Part shown: positions 8,397 through 16,891 of the stretch, piece after piece | How the letters are laid out: every line of letters begins with the position of its first letter | Position numbering within the stretch: the first letter of the stretch is position 1 | DNA from: Bradyrhizobium cytisi | Lineage (GTDB): Bacteria > Pseudomonadota > Alphaproteobacteria > Rhizobiales > Xanthobacteraceae | Length of the DNA stretch: 35,919 nucleotides | Direction of reading: 5' to 3' | Assembly: GCF_008123515.1 (NCBI RefSeq) | Contig: NZ_VSSR01000122.1 | Location: 1 to 35,919 of the forward strand | The notes under the pieces: generated by a model | Databases searched by the model: none | What the model saw: the letters and a program-made list of their open reading frames with translations, nothing else | What the model was told of the DNA's origin: nothing | Made by a program: the position numbers and the translations under genes

Positions 8397-8411
8397 TTAA
8401 TCCTTTTTTAA
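8397..8411. promoter_or_regulatory. Perfect CtrA-type box (TTAA-N7-TTAA) before the PLP-enzyme gene
   Basis: TTAATCCTTTTTTAA reads TTAA, seven bases, TTAA and is followed by CC, the full consensus for the alphaproteobacterial cell-cycle regulator CtrA (TTAA-N7-TTAAC). It ends 45 bp before the ATG of the minus-strand gene starting at 8352 and reads as a near-palindrome on both strands. Its position would overlap a promoter. CtrA control is an inference from the match. Confidence 0.45.
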
Positions 8412-9007
8412 CCGTATTCCAATGCGCACGGGCGCTCGGGGGAGAAATAACTCTAAGGTTGATTAATGGGGGCGCGTTGAAGGCGCGTGCTCAGGATTAG
8501 ACCAGCCCAACCGAAGTTGGCGGCGCGCTCGAGGCGGCCATATTTCTGTTTTGGCCCAACGACTTCGCGGTGACCTCGATGAACGATTTATGCGGCCGGT
8601 CGCCAGAACCTATCAGTTAACACCGGCAGCAAAGGCGGCGCTCCATCTCGAACTCGGGCGCAGATCCGGACATCAAGCTGCAGATCTGGGACAATTTTGA
8701 AGCGGTGACGCTCGCGCCTGGCCCAAACTGGCTTTGGCGCCAAACGACCTTGTCCAATGGCCCGTATGGTACATCGGCATAGAAAGTCTGGAGAATTTTT
8801 CACGCGCGAAGTCCAGCCGCGCACCTAAGGACCGACCGTGCGCGTGACGAGTTCACCTTCGCAGCAGGTGAGCCCTTCGGCCGCGTCGGCGCTCGCGCCA
8901 CTACAGCGAACTACTTCCGGTCGTCTTTCAACGGAATCGGCCAGGACGCAGAACAGACTCGTGCACCGCAATTGAGACAGGTCAACCGGCCAAAATGGTT
9001 TGGCAGA
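8412..9007. other. About 600 bp without a recognisable gene
   Basis: Between the PLP-enzyme promoter region and the histidine-kinase stop codon there is no frame with recognisable protein content. The short frame on the minus strand at 8588-8824 has no family resemblance. Parts of the stretch (8470-8600) look like decayed coding sequence, possibly an old insertion-sequence remnant, but I cannot name it. Confidence 0.4.
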
Positions 9008-11623
9008 TTACCTTTGGCTTATACGTGGTAAAACGACCTTGAACTCTGTGAATTGTCCAGGCTCCGTCTCAAGCTCGATGCTGCCACCGTGTTGCTTTAC
9101 GACAATGTCATGGCTCATCGACAGGCCAAGCCCGGTGCCTTCCCCGGAAGGCTTTGTAGTGAAGAACGGGTTGAATATTTTCTGTCTAATTTCTTCCGGG
9201 ATTCCGGTGCCGTTATCGCGAATGCGTATTTCGACTTTATCTCCCAAGTTCTTTGTCGTAGCGGAAAGCATCGGCTCGAAGCCGTCACCGGCTTCCACTC
9301 TGCGCTTCGCCGCGGCGTAGAACCCGTTTGCTATCAGATTGAGCATGACCCGCGTGATCTCTTGCGGATAGATATCAGCCATCCCGACGGACGGGTCGAG
9401 ATCGCGATGCAAGGCGATGCTGAAGCCTGCCTTTTCTGCTCGAGCACCGTGATAAGCCAAGTTCAGGCTCTCATCTACTATGGCATTGATATCAGCAAGA
9501 CGATGCTCGCCGGACCCCTCACGGGAGTGCTGCAGCATGTTTTTCACAATGGAATCGGCGCGTTTGCCGTGCTGAACAACCTTTTCGAGGTTGTCTTTCA
9601 GCGTCCTGGTCAATTCATCGACTTCCGCACGGAGGTTGTCGGTCAGCGTGGCGGATTTGAGCACGTCATTCAACTCGTCGGTCAGTTCCGCCGAAAGGGC
9701 CGAGAAGTTGTTGACGAAGTTGAGAGGGTTCTTGATCTCGTGTGCGATACCGGCGGTAAGCTGGCCGAGCGAGGCCAGCTTCTCGGTCTGCACTAGACGA
9801 TCCTGCGCGGTTCGCAGATCGTCCAGGGAAGCTGCGAGTTCTTTGGTTCGCGCCTGAACCTCGTCGAACAGCCGCACGTTTTCGATGGCAATCACGGCCT
9901 GATCGGCAAAAGTTGTGACCAATTCGACCTGCTTGTCTGTAAAGGGCCGCATTGTTCGGCGCAGCAGCACGAGTGCGCCAACCGGATTGCCTTCGCGGAG
10001 AAGGGGGACTCCGAGAAATGTTCGCGGATTGCCGCTTAGTTTCTGCGCTTCCGAAAACGCGTAATCGGGATCGGCAAGCACGTCGGGCACATGAATCACC
10101 TTTCCTTCGAGCAGCGTTCGGCCGGTAATGGTCGCGCGTTCGGGCTTGACGGGAATGTCCTTTACGTAATCCATGAACTCAGGCGTGAAGCCGTATGACC
10201 CGGCGCGGAAATATTCGTCCCCTTTCTGGCGCGTGATCGCGGCCATATCCGCCTCGCACAATCGAGCCGCAGACTCGACGAGCGTGTCCAGCACGGTTTG
10301 CAAGTCGAAGGCAGAGCGGCTGATGACCTTGAGCACATCGGCGGTCGCAGTCTGCTGCTGGAGCGACTCTCGCAGATCCTCGGTGCTCGCGCGCAGCTCA
10401 CGAAGCAACCTCGTGTTTTCGATAGCGATCACTGCTTGGGCCGCGAACTGTTTCAGGAGCGAAATTTGCTTCTCCGAAAAACGCGCCGACTCCTGGCGAA
10501 AGATCATGAAGTTGCCGACCAGCTGATCGTTCTTTAGGAGCGGAACGGCAAGAACACTTCGCGCCCCTCCTAGATCGACCAGCGCGCGCCGGTTGGGTTC
10601 GCCTCTGAGATAGGCATCCGACTCGCGAAGATCGGAAATTTCTACAATCGGTTCGCCCCGCAAGAGGCGGGCCGGCGCCGTGCCGGGTCCGTACTCCAAT
10701 GGCCGGTCGCGCCGGTATTCATCATAGGCGGAAGGCAGCCCACGCGTGGCAGCGGTATGGAATAGCTCGCCGTCGAATGTATTGAGCACGCCGAAATCGG
10801 CAGCGCAAAGGCCCATCGCCTTGTCGAGCATCGCATCGAAGACGGGTCCTAGGTCGCCGAAAGAACCGCTGATCACGCCGAGAACTTCGGCGGTCGCGGT
10901 CTGTTGCTGTAAAGATTCAGAGAGATCGCGAGTTTGTCTCTGCACCTCTTCGAATAGGCGGGCATTCTCAATTGCAATAAGCGCCTGACTGGCAAAGCTT
11001 TCCACGAGTGAGATTTGCTCGGCGCTGAACGGCCTAACCTCTTGGCGGTACAAGTTGATGACTCCGACAATATTGTCGTCCCTGATCATCGGGACGTACA
11101 GCACCGTCCGCGCACCGCCGAGTTCGACGCCTGCAACCGCATTGGGATTGCCCATCCGATAAGCGTCGCTCTCCCGGGCATCGGGAATATGCGCTGGTTT
11201 CCTGGTCGCTCGCATGAGATCAACCGGGGTCGTTGCGCCGCCTGTATGGAGATGCTGCCGACGATACTCGGCCAGTGCAGGAGGGACGCCGATTTCGGCC
11301 ATGGCCCGCATAGCGCCGTCTTCCATCTTATAGATGAAGCCGCATTGCGCCGCGCAGATGCGCATCGCATTGGCAAGCATCGCCTCGAACACGGGTCCGA
11401 GTTTACCGCCAGAGGACGATATAATTTGAAGAACCTCAGCGGTTGCCGCCTGCCGCTCACGTGCTTCAGCCAGTTCGAGGGTAAGGCGGCTAAGTTCGGG
11501 CCGCAGATCGGCAGGCGGCTGACCGGTTGGGTCCCGGGTTTCTGCTTGGGTCTTGCGCTTCGTCTTGGGAGCCTTTTCACCCGAGTTGCGCGCACTACTC
11601 CGTTCCGAGGGGCCTTGGCTCAT
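9008..11623 (-). CDS. Cytoplasmic sensor histidine kinase with three GAF domains
   Basis: An 871-residue kinase without membrane segments. After a charged N-terminal tail come three GAF domains (about residues 65-220, 250-402 and 430-582). Each starts with a similar QQQTATA(E/D)VLxVIS helix and ends with a QAxIAIEN(A/T/V)RL helix, so they look like internal duplications. The kinase core follows: H-box GIAHEIKNPLNF (His at about 628), N-box LNLIANGFYAA (Asn 766), G1 DNGTGIP (803-809), FNPFFTTK, and G2 GTGLGLS. All catalytic motifs are intact. No response regulator is adjacent, making it an orphan kinase. It would sense small molecules or redox state in the cytoplasm, but the signal cannot be deduced. 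A class of similar long multi-GAF kinases is common in bradyrhizobia. Confidence 0.93.
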   Translation of the reverse strand: MSQGPSERSSARNSGEKAPKTKRKTQAETRDPTGQPPADLRPELSRLTLELAEARERQAATAEVLQIISSSGGKLGPVFEAMLANAMRICAAQCGFIYKMEDGAMRAMAEIGVPPALAEYRRQHLHTGGATTPVDLMRATRKPAHIPDARESDAYRMGNPNAVAGVELGGARTVLYVPMIRDDNIVGVINLYRQEVRPFSAEQISLVESFASQALIAIENARLFEEVQRQTRDLSESLQQQTATAEVLGVISGSFGDLGPVFDAMLDKAMGLCAADFGVLNTFDGELFHTAATRGLPSAYDEYRRDRPLEYGPGTAPARLLRGEPIVEISDLRESDAYLRGEPNRRALVDLGGARSVLAVPLLKNDQLVGNFMIFRQESARFSEKQISLLKQFAAQAVIAIENTRLLRELRASTEDLRESLQQQTATADVLKVISRSAFDLQTVLDTLVESAARLCEADMAAITRQKGDEYFRAGSYGFTPEFMDYVKDIPVKPERATITGRTLLEGKVIHVPDVLADPDYAFSEAQKLSGNPRTFLGVPLLREGNPVGALVLLRRTMRPFTDKQVELVTTFADQAVIAIENVRLFDEVQARTKELAASLDDLRTAQDRLVQTEKLASLGQLTAGIAHEIKNPLNFVNNFSALSAELTDELNDVLKSATLTDNLRAEVDELTRTLKDNLEKVVQHGKRADSIVKNMLQHSREGSGEHRLADINAIVDESLNLAYHGARAEKAGFSIALHRDLDPSVGMADIYPQEITRVMLNLIANGFYAAAKRRVEAGDGFEPMLSATTKNLGDKVEIRIRDNGTGIPEEIRQKIFNPFFTTKPSGEGTGLGLSMSHDIVVKQHGGSIELETEPGQFTEFKVVLPRISQR

Positions 11624-11742
11624 ATACAGCCTCTGATCTCAGGAGCACGCACTCTATCGGCTTGAGGCGGTGTCCCGGAAGGCAGAAACTCCAAAAAGCG
11701 AGAGGAAATGAACGAGCCGATCCGGTGTCCGTTCAGGGTCAT

Positions 11743-12147
11743 AGGACTAAACCGCTCGCGCGGTAGGGCACTGCGGCGGGCGGCACAGCCAAAACGATAG
11801 CGCAATAGGGCGTCCTGTCTTGAGATCGAGGGGTTTCGACAACCTCACTCAAGACAGGAGCATCCCCATGACCGATGAGGCCATGAGCCCATTGCGGCGG
11901 TGCATGATCGAAGACATGACGATCCGCAAGTTCGCGCCGAAGACCCAACATGACTACGTGCAGAGGGTCAAGAGCTTCGCAGCGTTCCTCGGGCGATCAC
12001 CCGATACGGCGAGTTTTGAAGATGTGCGCCGCTACCAGCTCCATCTGGCGGCGAGCGGCGTTGGCGTGCCGACCATCAACCAGACCGTTTCGACGTTGCG
12101 GTTCTTTTTCCGGGTCACGCTGAAGCGCCACGAGATCGTCGAGCACA
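11743..12147 (+). mobile_element. Truncated 5' end of a tyrosine-recombinase element (copy A)
   Basis: The sequence from AGGACTAAACCGCTCGCGCG to the recombinase start is nearly identical to 16022-16147, 4.28 kb further on in the same orientation. The following coding sequence is clearly related between the two copies, until copy A diverges at about 12147. This is the leader and first gene of a mobile element whose remainder is missing. A recombinase of this kind is often found beside IS91-like transposases in this bacterial group, but no such transposase is present here. Confidence 0.7.
11813..11859 (+). promoter_or_regulatory. Hairpin covering the ribosome site of the recombinase (copy A)
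   Basis: TCCTGTCTTGAG (11813-11824) and CTCAAGACAGGA (11848-11859) are perfect 12-bp complementary arms around a 23-base loop. The second arm contains most of the AGGAG ribosome site of the ATG at 11868. Folding would hide the site, so it may limit translation of the recombinase. The same hairpin occurs at 16092-16138. Confidence 0.6.
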
Positions 12148-12155
12148 ATCGCTGA
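11868..12155 (+). pseudogene. Tyrosine recombinase, N-terminal fragment only
   Basis: Ninety-five residues beginning MTDEAMSPLRRCMIEDM match the SAM-like core-binding domain of XerC/D-type integrases (KTQHDYVQRVKSFAAFLGRSPDTAS...STLRFFFRVTLKR). The frame ends at EHNR-stop where the related copy at 16148 continues into its catalytic domain. The catalytic R-K-H-R-Y residues are therefore entirely absent, so the fragment cannot recombine DNA. The start is set by the AGGAG seven bases upstream of the ATG at 11868. Confidence 0.75.
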
Positions 12156-12592
12156 GTCCAAACGTTCCGTGCTCTCCATACAAACCATCGTCAAAGGCAA
12201 GGATGGCGTGGCAAGGCTCGGACCCAATGGTTTGGATCAGTTTGCCTCATGGCCTTCGAATATCGAGGAGCTCAGGTTTAGATTGTGTGGTGTGGTATTT
12301 TTGCTATAGCCAAGCCATTGAAAGTACAGGTGCCGCCAAACATTAAATCCCCATAGGCGATCGTCCTGATCGTCTGAAGGTTGTTTGACGCGACTAGCTC
12401 GATCGCGCGGCATCGTCCTACGTCCCCCCAGCGCGGTTTCCTCCTTTGGAGGCTTTCGGACGCCGGCCCCTCGTGTGCGCGGCAACACCGTCATGGGGCC
12501 GGCATCCGAAGCCCTTCACAACAGGCGACATTAGCAGTGTGGCCCGGTCACCCGATCCGTCGTACAATGTCTCGTCAGTTGGGTTGAGAGCC
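12156..12592. other. Region upstream of the cyclase gene
   Basis: About 440 bp with no gene I can support. It begins at the break-point of the recombinase fragment, includes a somewhat AT-rich part (12270-12350), and must hold any promoter for the cyclase gene, but no clear -35/-10 pair stands out. Confidence 0.4.
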
Positions 12593-13261
12593 ATGGTGCA
12601 GGAGGGGCCGGTCAGAGTAGAGCGCAGGTTGTCCGCGATATTGGCGGCCGACGTGGCTGGTTACTCGCGGCTCATGCACAGCGATGAAGAGGCTACGCAC
12701 GCCAAACTGAAAGTGCTCCTCGCGGGCGGTGTTGAACCCGCGATTGCGGAACACGGCGGCCGCATCGTCAAGAACACCGGCAACGGATTCTTGGCGGAAT
12801 TTCCCAGCGCTGTCGAAGCAGTTCGGGCTGCTATGCAGTTCCAGACTCGCATTCGTGAACTGACCATCGCCGACGTGGAGGACAGGCTTATTGCTTTCCG
12901 CGTGGGCATCAATATTGGCGACGTAATTGTCGAACCTCACGATATCTTTGGGGACGGCGTGAACATTGCCGCTCGTCTTGAGAGCATTACAGAACCGGGC
13001 GGTATCTGCATCTCGTCCGCCGTCTATGATCATGTCCGCGGCAAGGTCGCTGTTGAATTTGCTGACCTGGGTGAGCAGAACCTTAAAAATATTGCCCGCC
13101 CGGTCCGGGCCTACGCTGTCGTCCGGATGGGCCTAGCTCGGCGACAGAGACCGCGCGCGCGGTGCCGGGCCTGCTTTCACCGCCTCATCTTTCCATCGTT
13201 GTGCTGCCGTTTGCCAACCTCGGCGGTGATCCTGCGCAAGACTACTTCGTCGATGGTGTAA
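12593..13261 (+). pseudogene. Class III adenylate/guanylate cyclase, N-terminal part of a frameshifted gene
   Basis: The ATG at 12593 starts MVQEGPVRVERRLSAILAADVAGYSRLM, the beginning of a class III nucleotide cyclase domain of the rhizobial CyaA-TPR type. The first metal-binding Asp is present (D20 in AADVAG). The second, normally TGDG, reads TGNG (N64), so a key catalytic residue is replaced. The domain runs to about residue 175 (FADLGEQNLKNIARPVRAYAVV). At about 13125 the reading frame fails: the expected VVRDGPSSA continues only in another frame, as if one G were missing from CGGGATGGG. The residues after that point here are out-of-frame read-through. In intact relatives this domain is joined to the TPR part encoded at 13162-14382. 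Confidence 0.8.
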
Positions 13262-14382
13262 CCGAAAGCTTGACCACTGACTTGTCCCGCATCACCGGCT
13301 CATTCGTCATCGCCCGCAACACCGCGTTCACTTTCAAGGGCAAGGCCGTCGATGTGAAACAGGTCGGGCGGGAGTTAAACGTCCGCTATGTGCTCGGAGG
13401 CTCAGTGCAGCGAGCTGACAAGCGATTGAGGGTGAACGTGAAGCTAATCGACGCCCGAACCGGCAATCACTTATGGGCAGAGCGGTTCGACAAGCCGGTC
13501 GCCGACCTCTTCGATATGCAGGACGAAATCATATCGAGGATTGCCAACACGCTTAGAGCCCAGCTCGTCGCGGCCGAGGCAACACGCGCGGAGCGCACGC
13601 TACATCCTGATGCAATGGACTTGGAGTTCCAGGGCAGGGCTTACCTTTACAAGGGGGTAGCCCCCGAACACTTGACGCAAGCACGTGGGTTCTTCGAGCG
13701 TGCCCTGGAGCTCGATCCCCGCAACGTCGAAGCAATGGTCGGCATGGCGACTGTCGATGCGACCGTTGGAGCACTGGCTATGACAGACGACGGGACCGCG
13801 CGGTTTGCGGCAGCCGAGTCGGCCTCGATCAGAGCACTTTCCCTCGCGCCGAACCACGCTTTAGCCCATCTGACCTTGGGCTGCGTGCAAATGTTTACGA
13901 AACGAGCGGATCAAGGCATTGGTGAATTCGAACAGACGTTGGCGCTGGATCGAAATTTTGCCAACGCCCATGCGCTCATCGGGTTTGCCAAGTATTTTCT
14001 CGGCCGTGCCGAGGAAACCGAAATACACGTTCAAGAGGCATTCCGCCTTTCTCCTCGCGATACCTTGGCCTCCCGATGGTTGGCGTGGATCGGCTTCGCC
14101 AAGATGCAGCTCAACCGTGATGCCGAAGCGGTCGACTGGCTGCGCCGGTGCCTCGACGCAAACCGGAACTACTCCGTCGTGCATTTCTGTCTTGCCGCTG
14201 CTTTGGCGCGCCTCGGCGCGCTGGACCAAGCGCGGGTTGCCGTACAAGCAGGAATGACGCTCGATCCGAACTTCAACATCCGCCGCTTCCGCGCCTTCGC
14301 CGTGAGCGACCATCCGACGTACCTCGCCGGGCGCGAGCGCATCTATGAAGGCATGCGCCTGGCCGGGGTTCCGCAGGGGTAA
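13162..14382 (+). pseudogene. C-terminal TolB-like/TPR part of the frameshifted cyclase gene
   Basis: This frame carries the second half of the rhizobial adenylate cyclase-TPR family. LSIVVLPFANLGGDPAQDYFVDGVTESL and VKQVGRELNVRYVLGGSVQRADKRLRVNVKLID form the TolB-like N-terminal segment. TPR repeats follow with signatures such as FFERALELDPRNVEAMVGMA, ALSLAPNHALAHLTLG and TLALDRNFANAHALIG, and the family ending YLAGRERIYEGMRLAGVPQG. In frame upstream it reads DGPSSATETARAVPG, which joins directly to the cyclase half if one base is added near 13125. The visible GTG at 13162 has no good ribosome site, so I take this as a broken gene rather than a separate one. Sequencing error is the alternative. 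Confidence 0.8.
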
Positions 14383-14414
14383 GCTCCAGCGGAGAGGGTC
14401 ATGTCAGCTTCGGG

Positions 14415-15926
14415 TCTTGGTCGTGTAAAAACACCTTCGCGGGAGGGCGGTGAGAAGCCAGGAACGGTTCGGTCTCAGGCCGCGATCGCGGCCATCAGCG
14501 GCTTGGTCCCGACGATGTTCATAGCCCGTGTCAGGATATAGGCCAGGACCGAGAGAGCCATCTCGGCGGCTACTTTCGGAAGCGTTTTGGTGAAGTGTGT
14601 CGCTCCCATGCGGGCCTTCATGGTGCCGAACGGATGCTCGACCGTCTCGCGATGCACGCGCATGGCTTGTGCGTTTGCATCAAGGCGCTGCTGCACAGCT
14701 TCGAGCAGATGCTCATGCTCTCATCGTGGAATCCGTCGCTCCGGCCCTGTCGTGCATTGCGATTTGAGCGAACATTTTTTGACAGGCTGTGGTCCAGTAG
14801 CGCCTTATCCGCTTGCCATCTTCCTCGTTCGTAAAGCGATACGGCAGTTGCTCCCCAGCCGGACAGCGATAGGCGTCTTCCTCCGGCAAATAGACAAAGT
14901 CCTGCTTGCCGAAGCGGCCATCCGACTTGGCACCCGACGTCTGCGGCTTGGGCAGAGTCACGATGATGCCGGCCTCGTGGCCGCGAGGATTTCCAGGCTG
15001 CTGAAGTAGCTGCGATCGGCAACGCGGTCTTGGGAACAGCCTTCGCCTGCCTGGCCACATTGGCCAGTTGAGCCAGATCCAAGCCGCTGTTCGGTGCTCG
15101 GTATCTACGGCGACCTGCACATTGTAGCCAACGACGCCGGAACCGCGCCCGCTCGTCGCCATCGAACGGCTGTCGGGATCGGTCAGTGAGATTTGCTGGT
15201 CAGGCGAAGCAAGCATCTGCATCTCGTAAGCGGCAAGCTTGCCCATTTCCTCCTTCAGCTTCGTCAGTTTCTCGGTAAGCCTCGTCGCCTTCGCGGCCAG
15301 TGCCTCCGTCGGCTCTTGCCGGTCGGCCGTGTCAGATAGCGCGAGACGCTTTCCTCCAGTTGGGCACGCCGCCGTTCCACCTTCGCCCGCGTGAAATTCT
15401 TGTCGCGGTTGTCACGGCTTTGAACTTGCTGCCATCGATGGCAACACTCGCCGTCGCCAGGAGGCCCATCTCACGACAGAGTTCGACGAAGCGCGCACAT
15501 ACCCTGCGCAGCGCTAGGCCATTGTCTTTGCGGAAGTCCGCGATCGTCTTGTGATCCGGTGCGAGCCGACCCAGCAGCCGCATGACCTCGATATTGCGTC
15601 CGGCCTCGCGTTCGAGCCGCCGGCTCGACTGCACCCGGTTCAGATAGCCGTAAATGTAAAGCTTGAGGAGAACCGAGGGATGGTACGATGGCCGACCAGT
15701 CGCCGCCGGCTCCACTCTCTCAAAGCTCATCGCAGCCAAATCGAGCGCATCGACAAACACGTCGATCACGCGAACAGGGTTGCCCCCGTCAATGAAATCA
15801 TCGAGGCATTCGGGCAATAGCGTCCACTGCCCACGATCCACCTGCTCAACGAAGCGCCTCATCAGCTTCCCCCGCAGAATCACGAGGGAATCATAGCAAA
15901 GCAGAGGCGTTTTCACACAGCCAGGG
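14415..15926 (-). mobile_element. Decayed IS1182-family insertion sequence
   Basis: Imperfect inverted repeats bound the element: 14415-14435 against the complement of 15906-15926 agree at about 15 of 21 positions, sharing a GTGT(A/G)AAAAC core. Between them lies a transposase in several frames. The length of about 1.5 kb is normal for IS1182. The element is inserted between the cyclase pseudogene and recombinase copy B. Confidence 0.7.
14475..15862 (-). pseudogene. IS1182-family transposase, multiply frameshifted
   Basis: Read from the ATG at 15860-15862 (reverse), MRRFVEQVDRGQWTLLPECL opens a typical IS1182 transposase. The parts are ATGRPSYHPSVLLKLYIYGYLN and APDHKTIADFRKDNG with SVAIDGSKFKAV (first catalytic Asp). 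In other frames come LTDPDSRSMATSGRGSGVVGYNVQVAVDTEH (second Asp), then FGKQDFVYLPEEDAYRCPAGEQ, and finally HRETVEHPFGTMKARMGATHF (catalytic Glu). The pieces lie in at least three different frames with breaks near 15330, 15110 and 14700, so no functional enzyme can be made. The ancestral protein would have been about 460 residues. Confidence 0.85.
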
Positions 15927-16021
15927 TCATTCGCGTCGATTTGCTCGCGGCTTCCCGATGTCCGGTCTAGCCTCGACCGCCGACGTGCCGGACACCATGG
16001 CGATCTTCGCCTTCGGGCCAA

Positions 16022-16660
16022 AGGACTAAACCGCTCGCGCGGTAGGGCGCTGCGGCCGGCGGCACAGCCAAGACGATAGCGCAACGGGGCGTCCTGTCTT
16101 GAGATTGAGGGGTTTCGACAACCTCACTCAAGACAGGAGCATCCCCAATGACCAAGCAGGGCATCAGCCCGTTGCGCCAGCGCATGATCGAAGACATGGC
16201 GATCCGCAAGTTCGTTCCAAAGACCCAACATGACTACGTACAAAGGGTCAAGGATTTCGCGGTGTTCCTCGGCCGCTCTCCCGACACGGCAAAATCGGAA
16301 GACGTGCGCGGCTTTCGGCTGCATCTGGCGTCGAGCGGTGCCGGCGCGCCAAAGATCAACGCCACCGTCTCGGCGCTGCGCTTCTTCTTCAATGTGACGC
16401 TGGATCGCCCTGACCTCGCCAAGCACCTGTCGTTCATCCGCGAGCCCCGCAAGGTTCCGGTTGTCCTCAGCCCCGAAGAGGTTGCGCGCGTTCTGGAGGC
16501 GGCGCCGAGCGTCAAGCACAAGGCGGCGCTCAGTGTCGCCTACGGTGCGGGGCTGCGTGTTTCCGAGGTCGTCTCGCTGAAGGTATCCGATGTCGATTCC
16601 GAGCGCATGATGCTGCGCGTCGAGCAAGGCAAAGGCCGCAAGGATCGCCACGCGATGCTC
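16022..16660 (+). mobile_element. Tyrosine-recombinase element, 5' part (copy B)
   Basis: This is the second copy of the leader seen at 11743, followed by a longer piece of the recombinase gene. It ends abruptly near 16660, inside the catalytic domain. Copies A and B are direct repeats and could recombine with each other, removing the cyclase pseudogene and the IS1182 element between them. Confidence 0.65.
16092..16138 (+). promoter_or_regulatory. Hairpin covering the ribosome site of the recombinase (copy B)
   Basis: The same 12-bp arms as in copy A (16092-16103 and 16127-16138) with a 23-base loop, again enclosing the AGGAG just before the ATG at 16148. The loop differs by one base (ATC to ATT) while both arms are unchanged, and a single extra A lies between the ribosome site and the ATG. 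Confidence 0.6.
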
Positions 16661-16891
16661 TCTCGGCCATCCAAGTCGCGCGCCTTTACACTGCCAATCA
16701 AAAGGACCGCAACTATGGCTACTACGAATTCTCGCGCGGTTGTTTTCATTTTCTCATGCCCTGCAGCGATGGCATCCATTGCTTCCCAATGGAGCATTAG
16801 CGCTGGTCCCGGTTGTCTGAACAGAATTTCCGCGTCGATAAGTGGAGCCTCTGCCGGGGTTAGGCTGCCATGCGGAATGGCAGCGGGGTGA
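16148..16891 (+). pseudogene. Tyrosine recombinase truncated inside the catalytic domain
   Basis: MTKQGISPLRQRMIEDM begins an XerC/D-like integrase with a complete SAM-like domain (residues about 1-95). The first half of the catalytic domain follows: VLSPEEVARVLEAAP, AYGAGLRVSEVVSLKVSDVD with the catalytic Arg, and RVEQGKGRKDRHAMLS with the catalytic Lys region. After MLS (about residue 170, near 16660) the family similarity stops. The HxxR motif, the second His and the nucleophilic Tyr are missing. The remaining 75 or so residues to the stop look like accidental read-through of unrelated DNA, so the product should be inactive. Confidence 0.8.
16661..16859. other. Junction sequence between the recombinase and IS3 remnants
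   Basis: In a different frame from the recombinase, about 45 codons ending in TAG at 16798-16800 read IQVARLYTANQKDRNYGYYE followed by FSRGCFHFLMP. This looks more protein-like than the read-through, so it may be the tail of an unidentified gene cut by the rearrangement. I cannot assign a family. Confidence 0.3.

Noticed and set aside
8588..8824. Small minus-strand frame between the PLP enzyme and the kinase
   Set aside because: No ribosome site, no recognisable sequence, composition like decayed DNA.
13100..13170. Programmed frameshifting to join the cyclase and TPR halves
   Set aside because: There is no slippery heptamer at the junction, and adding one G restores the expected family sequence exactly, so a mutation or sequence error is simpler.
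15863..16084. N-terminal extension of the IS1182 frame to 16084
   Set aside because: It runs through the IS terminal repeat and into the recombinase-element leader, so it is accidental open frame.
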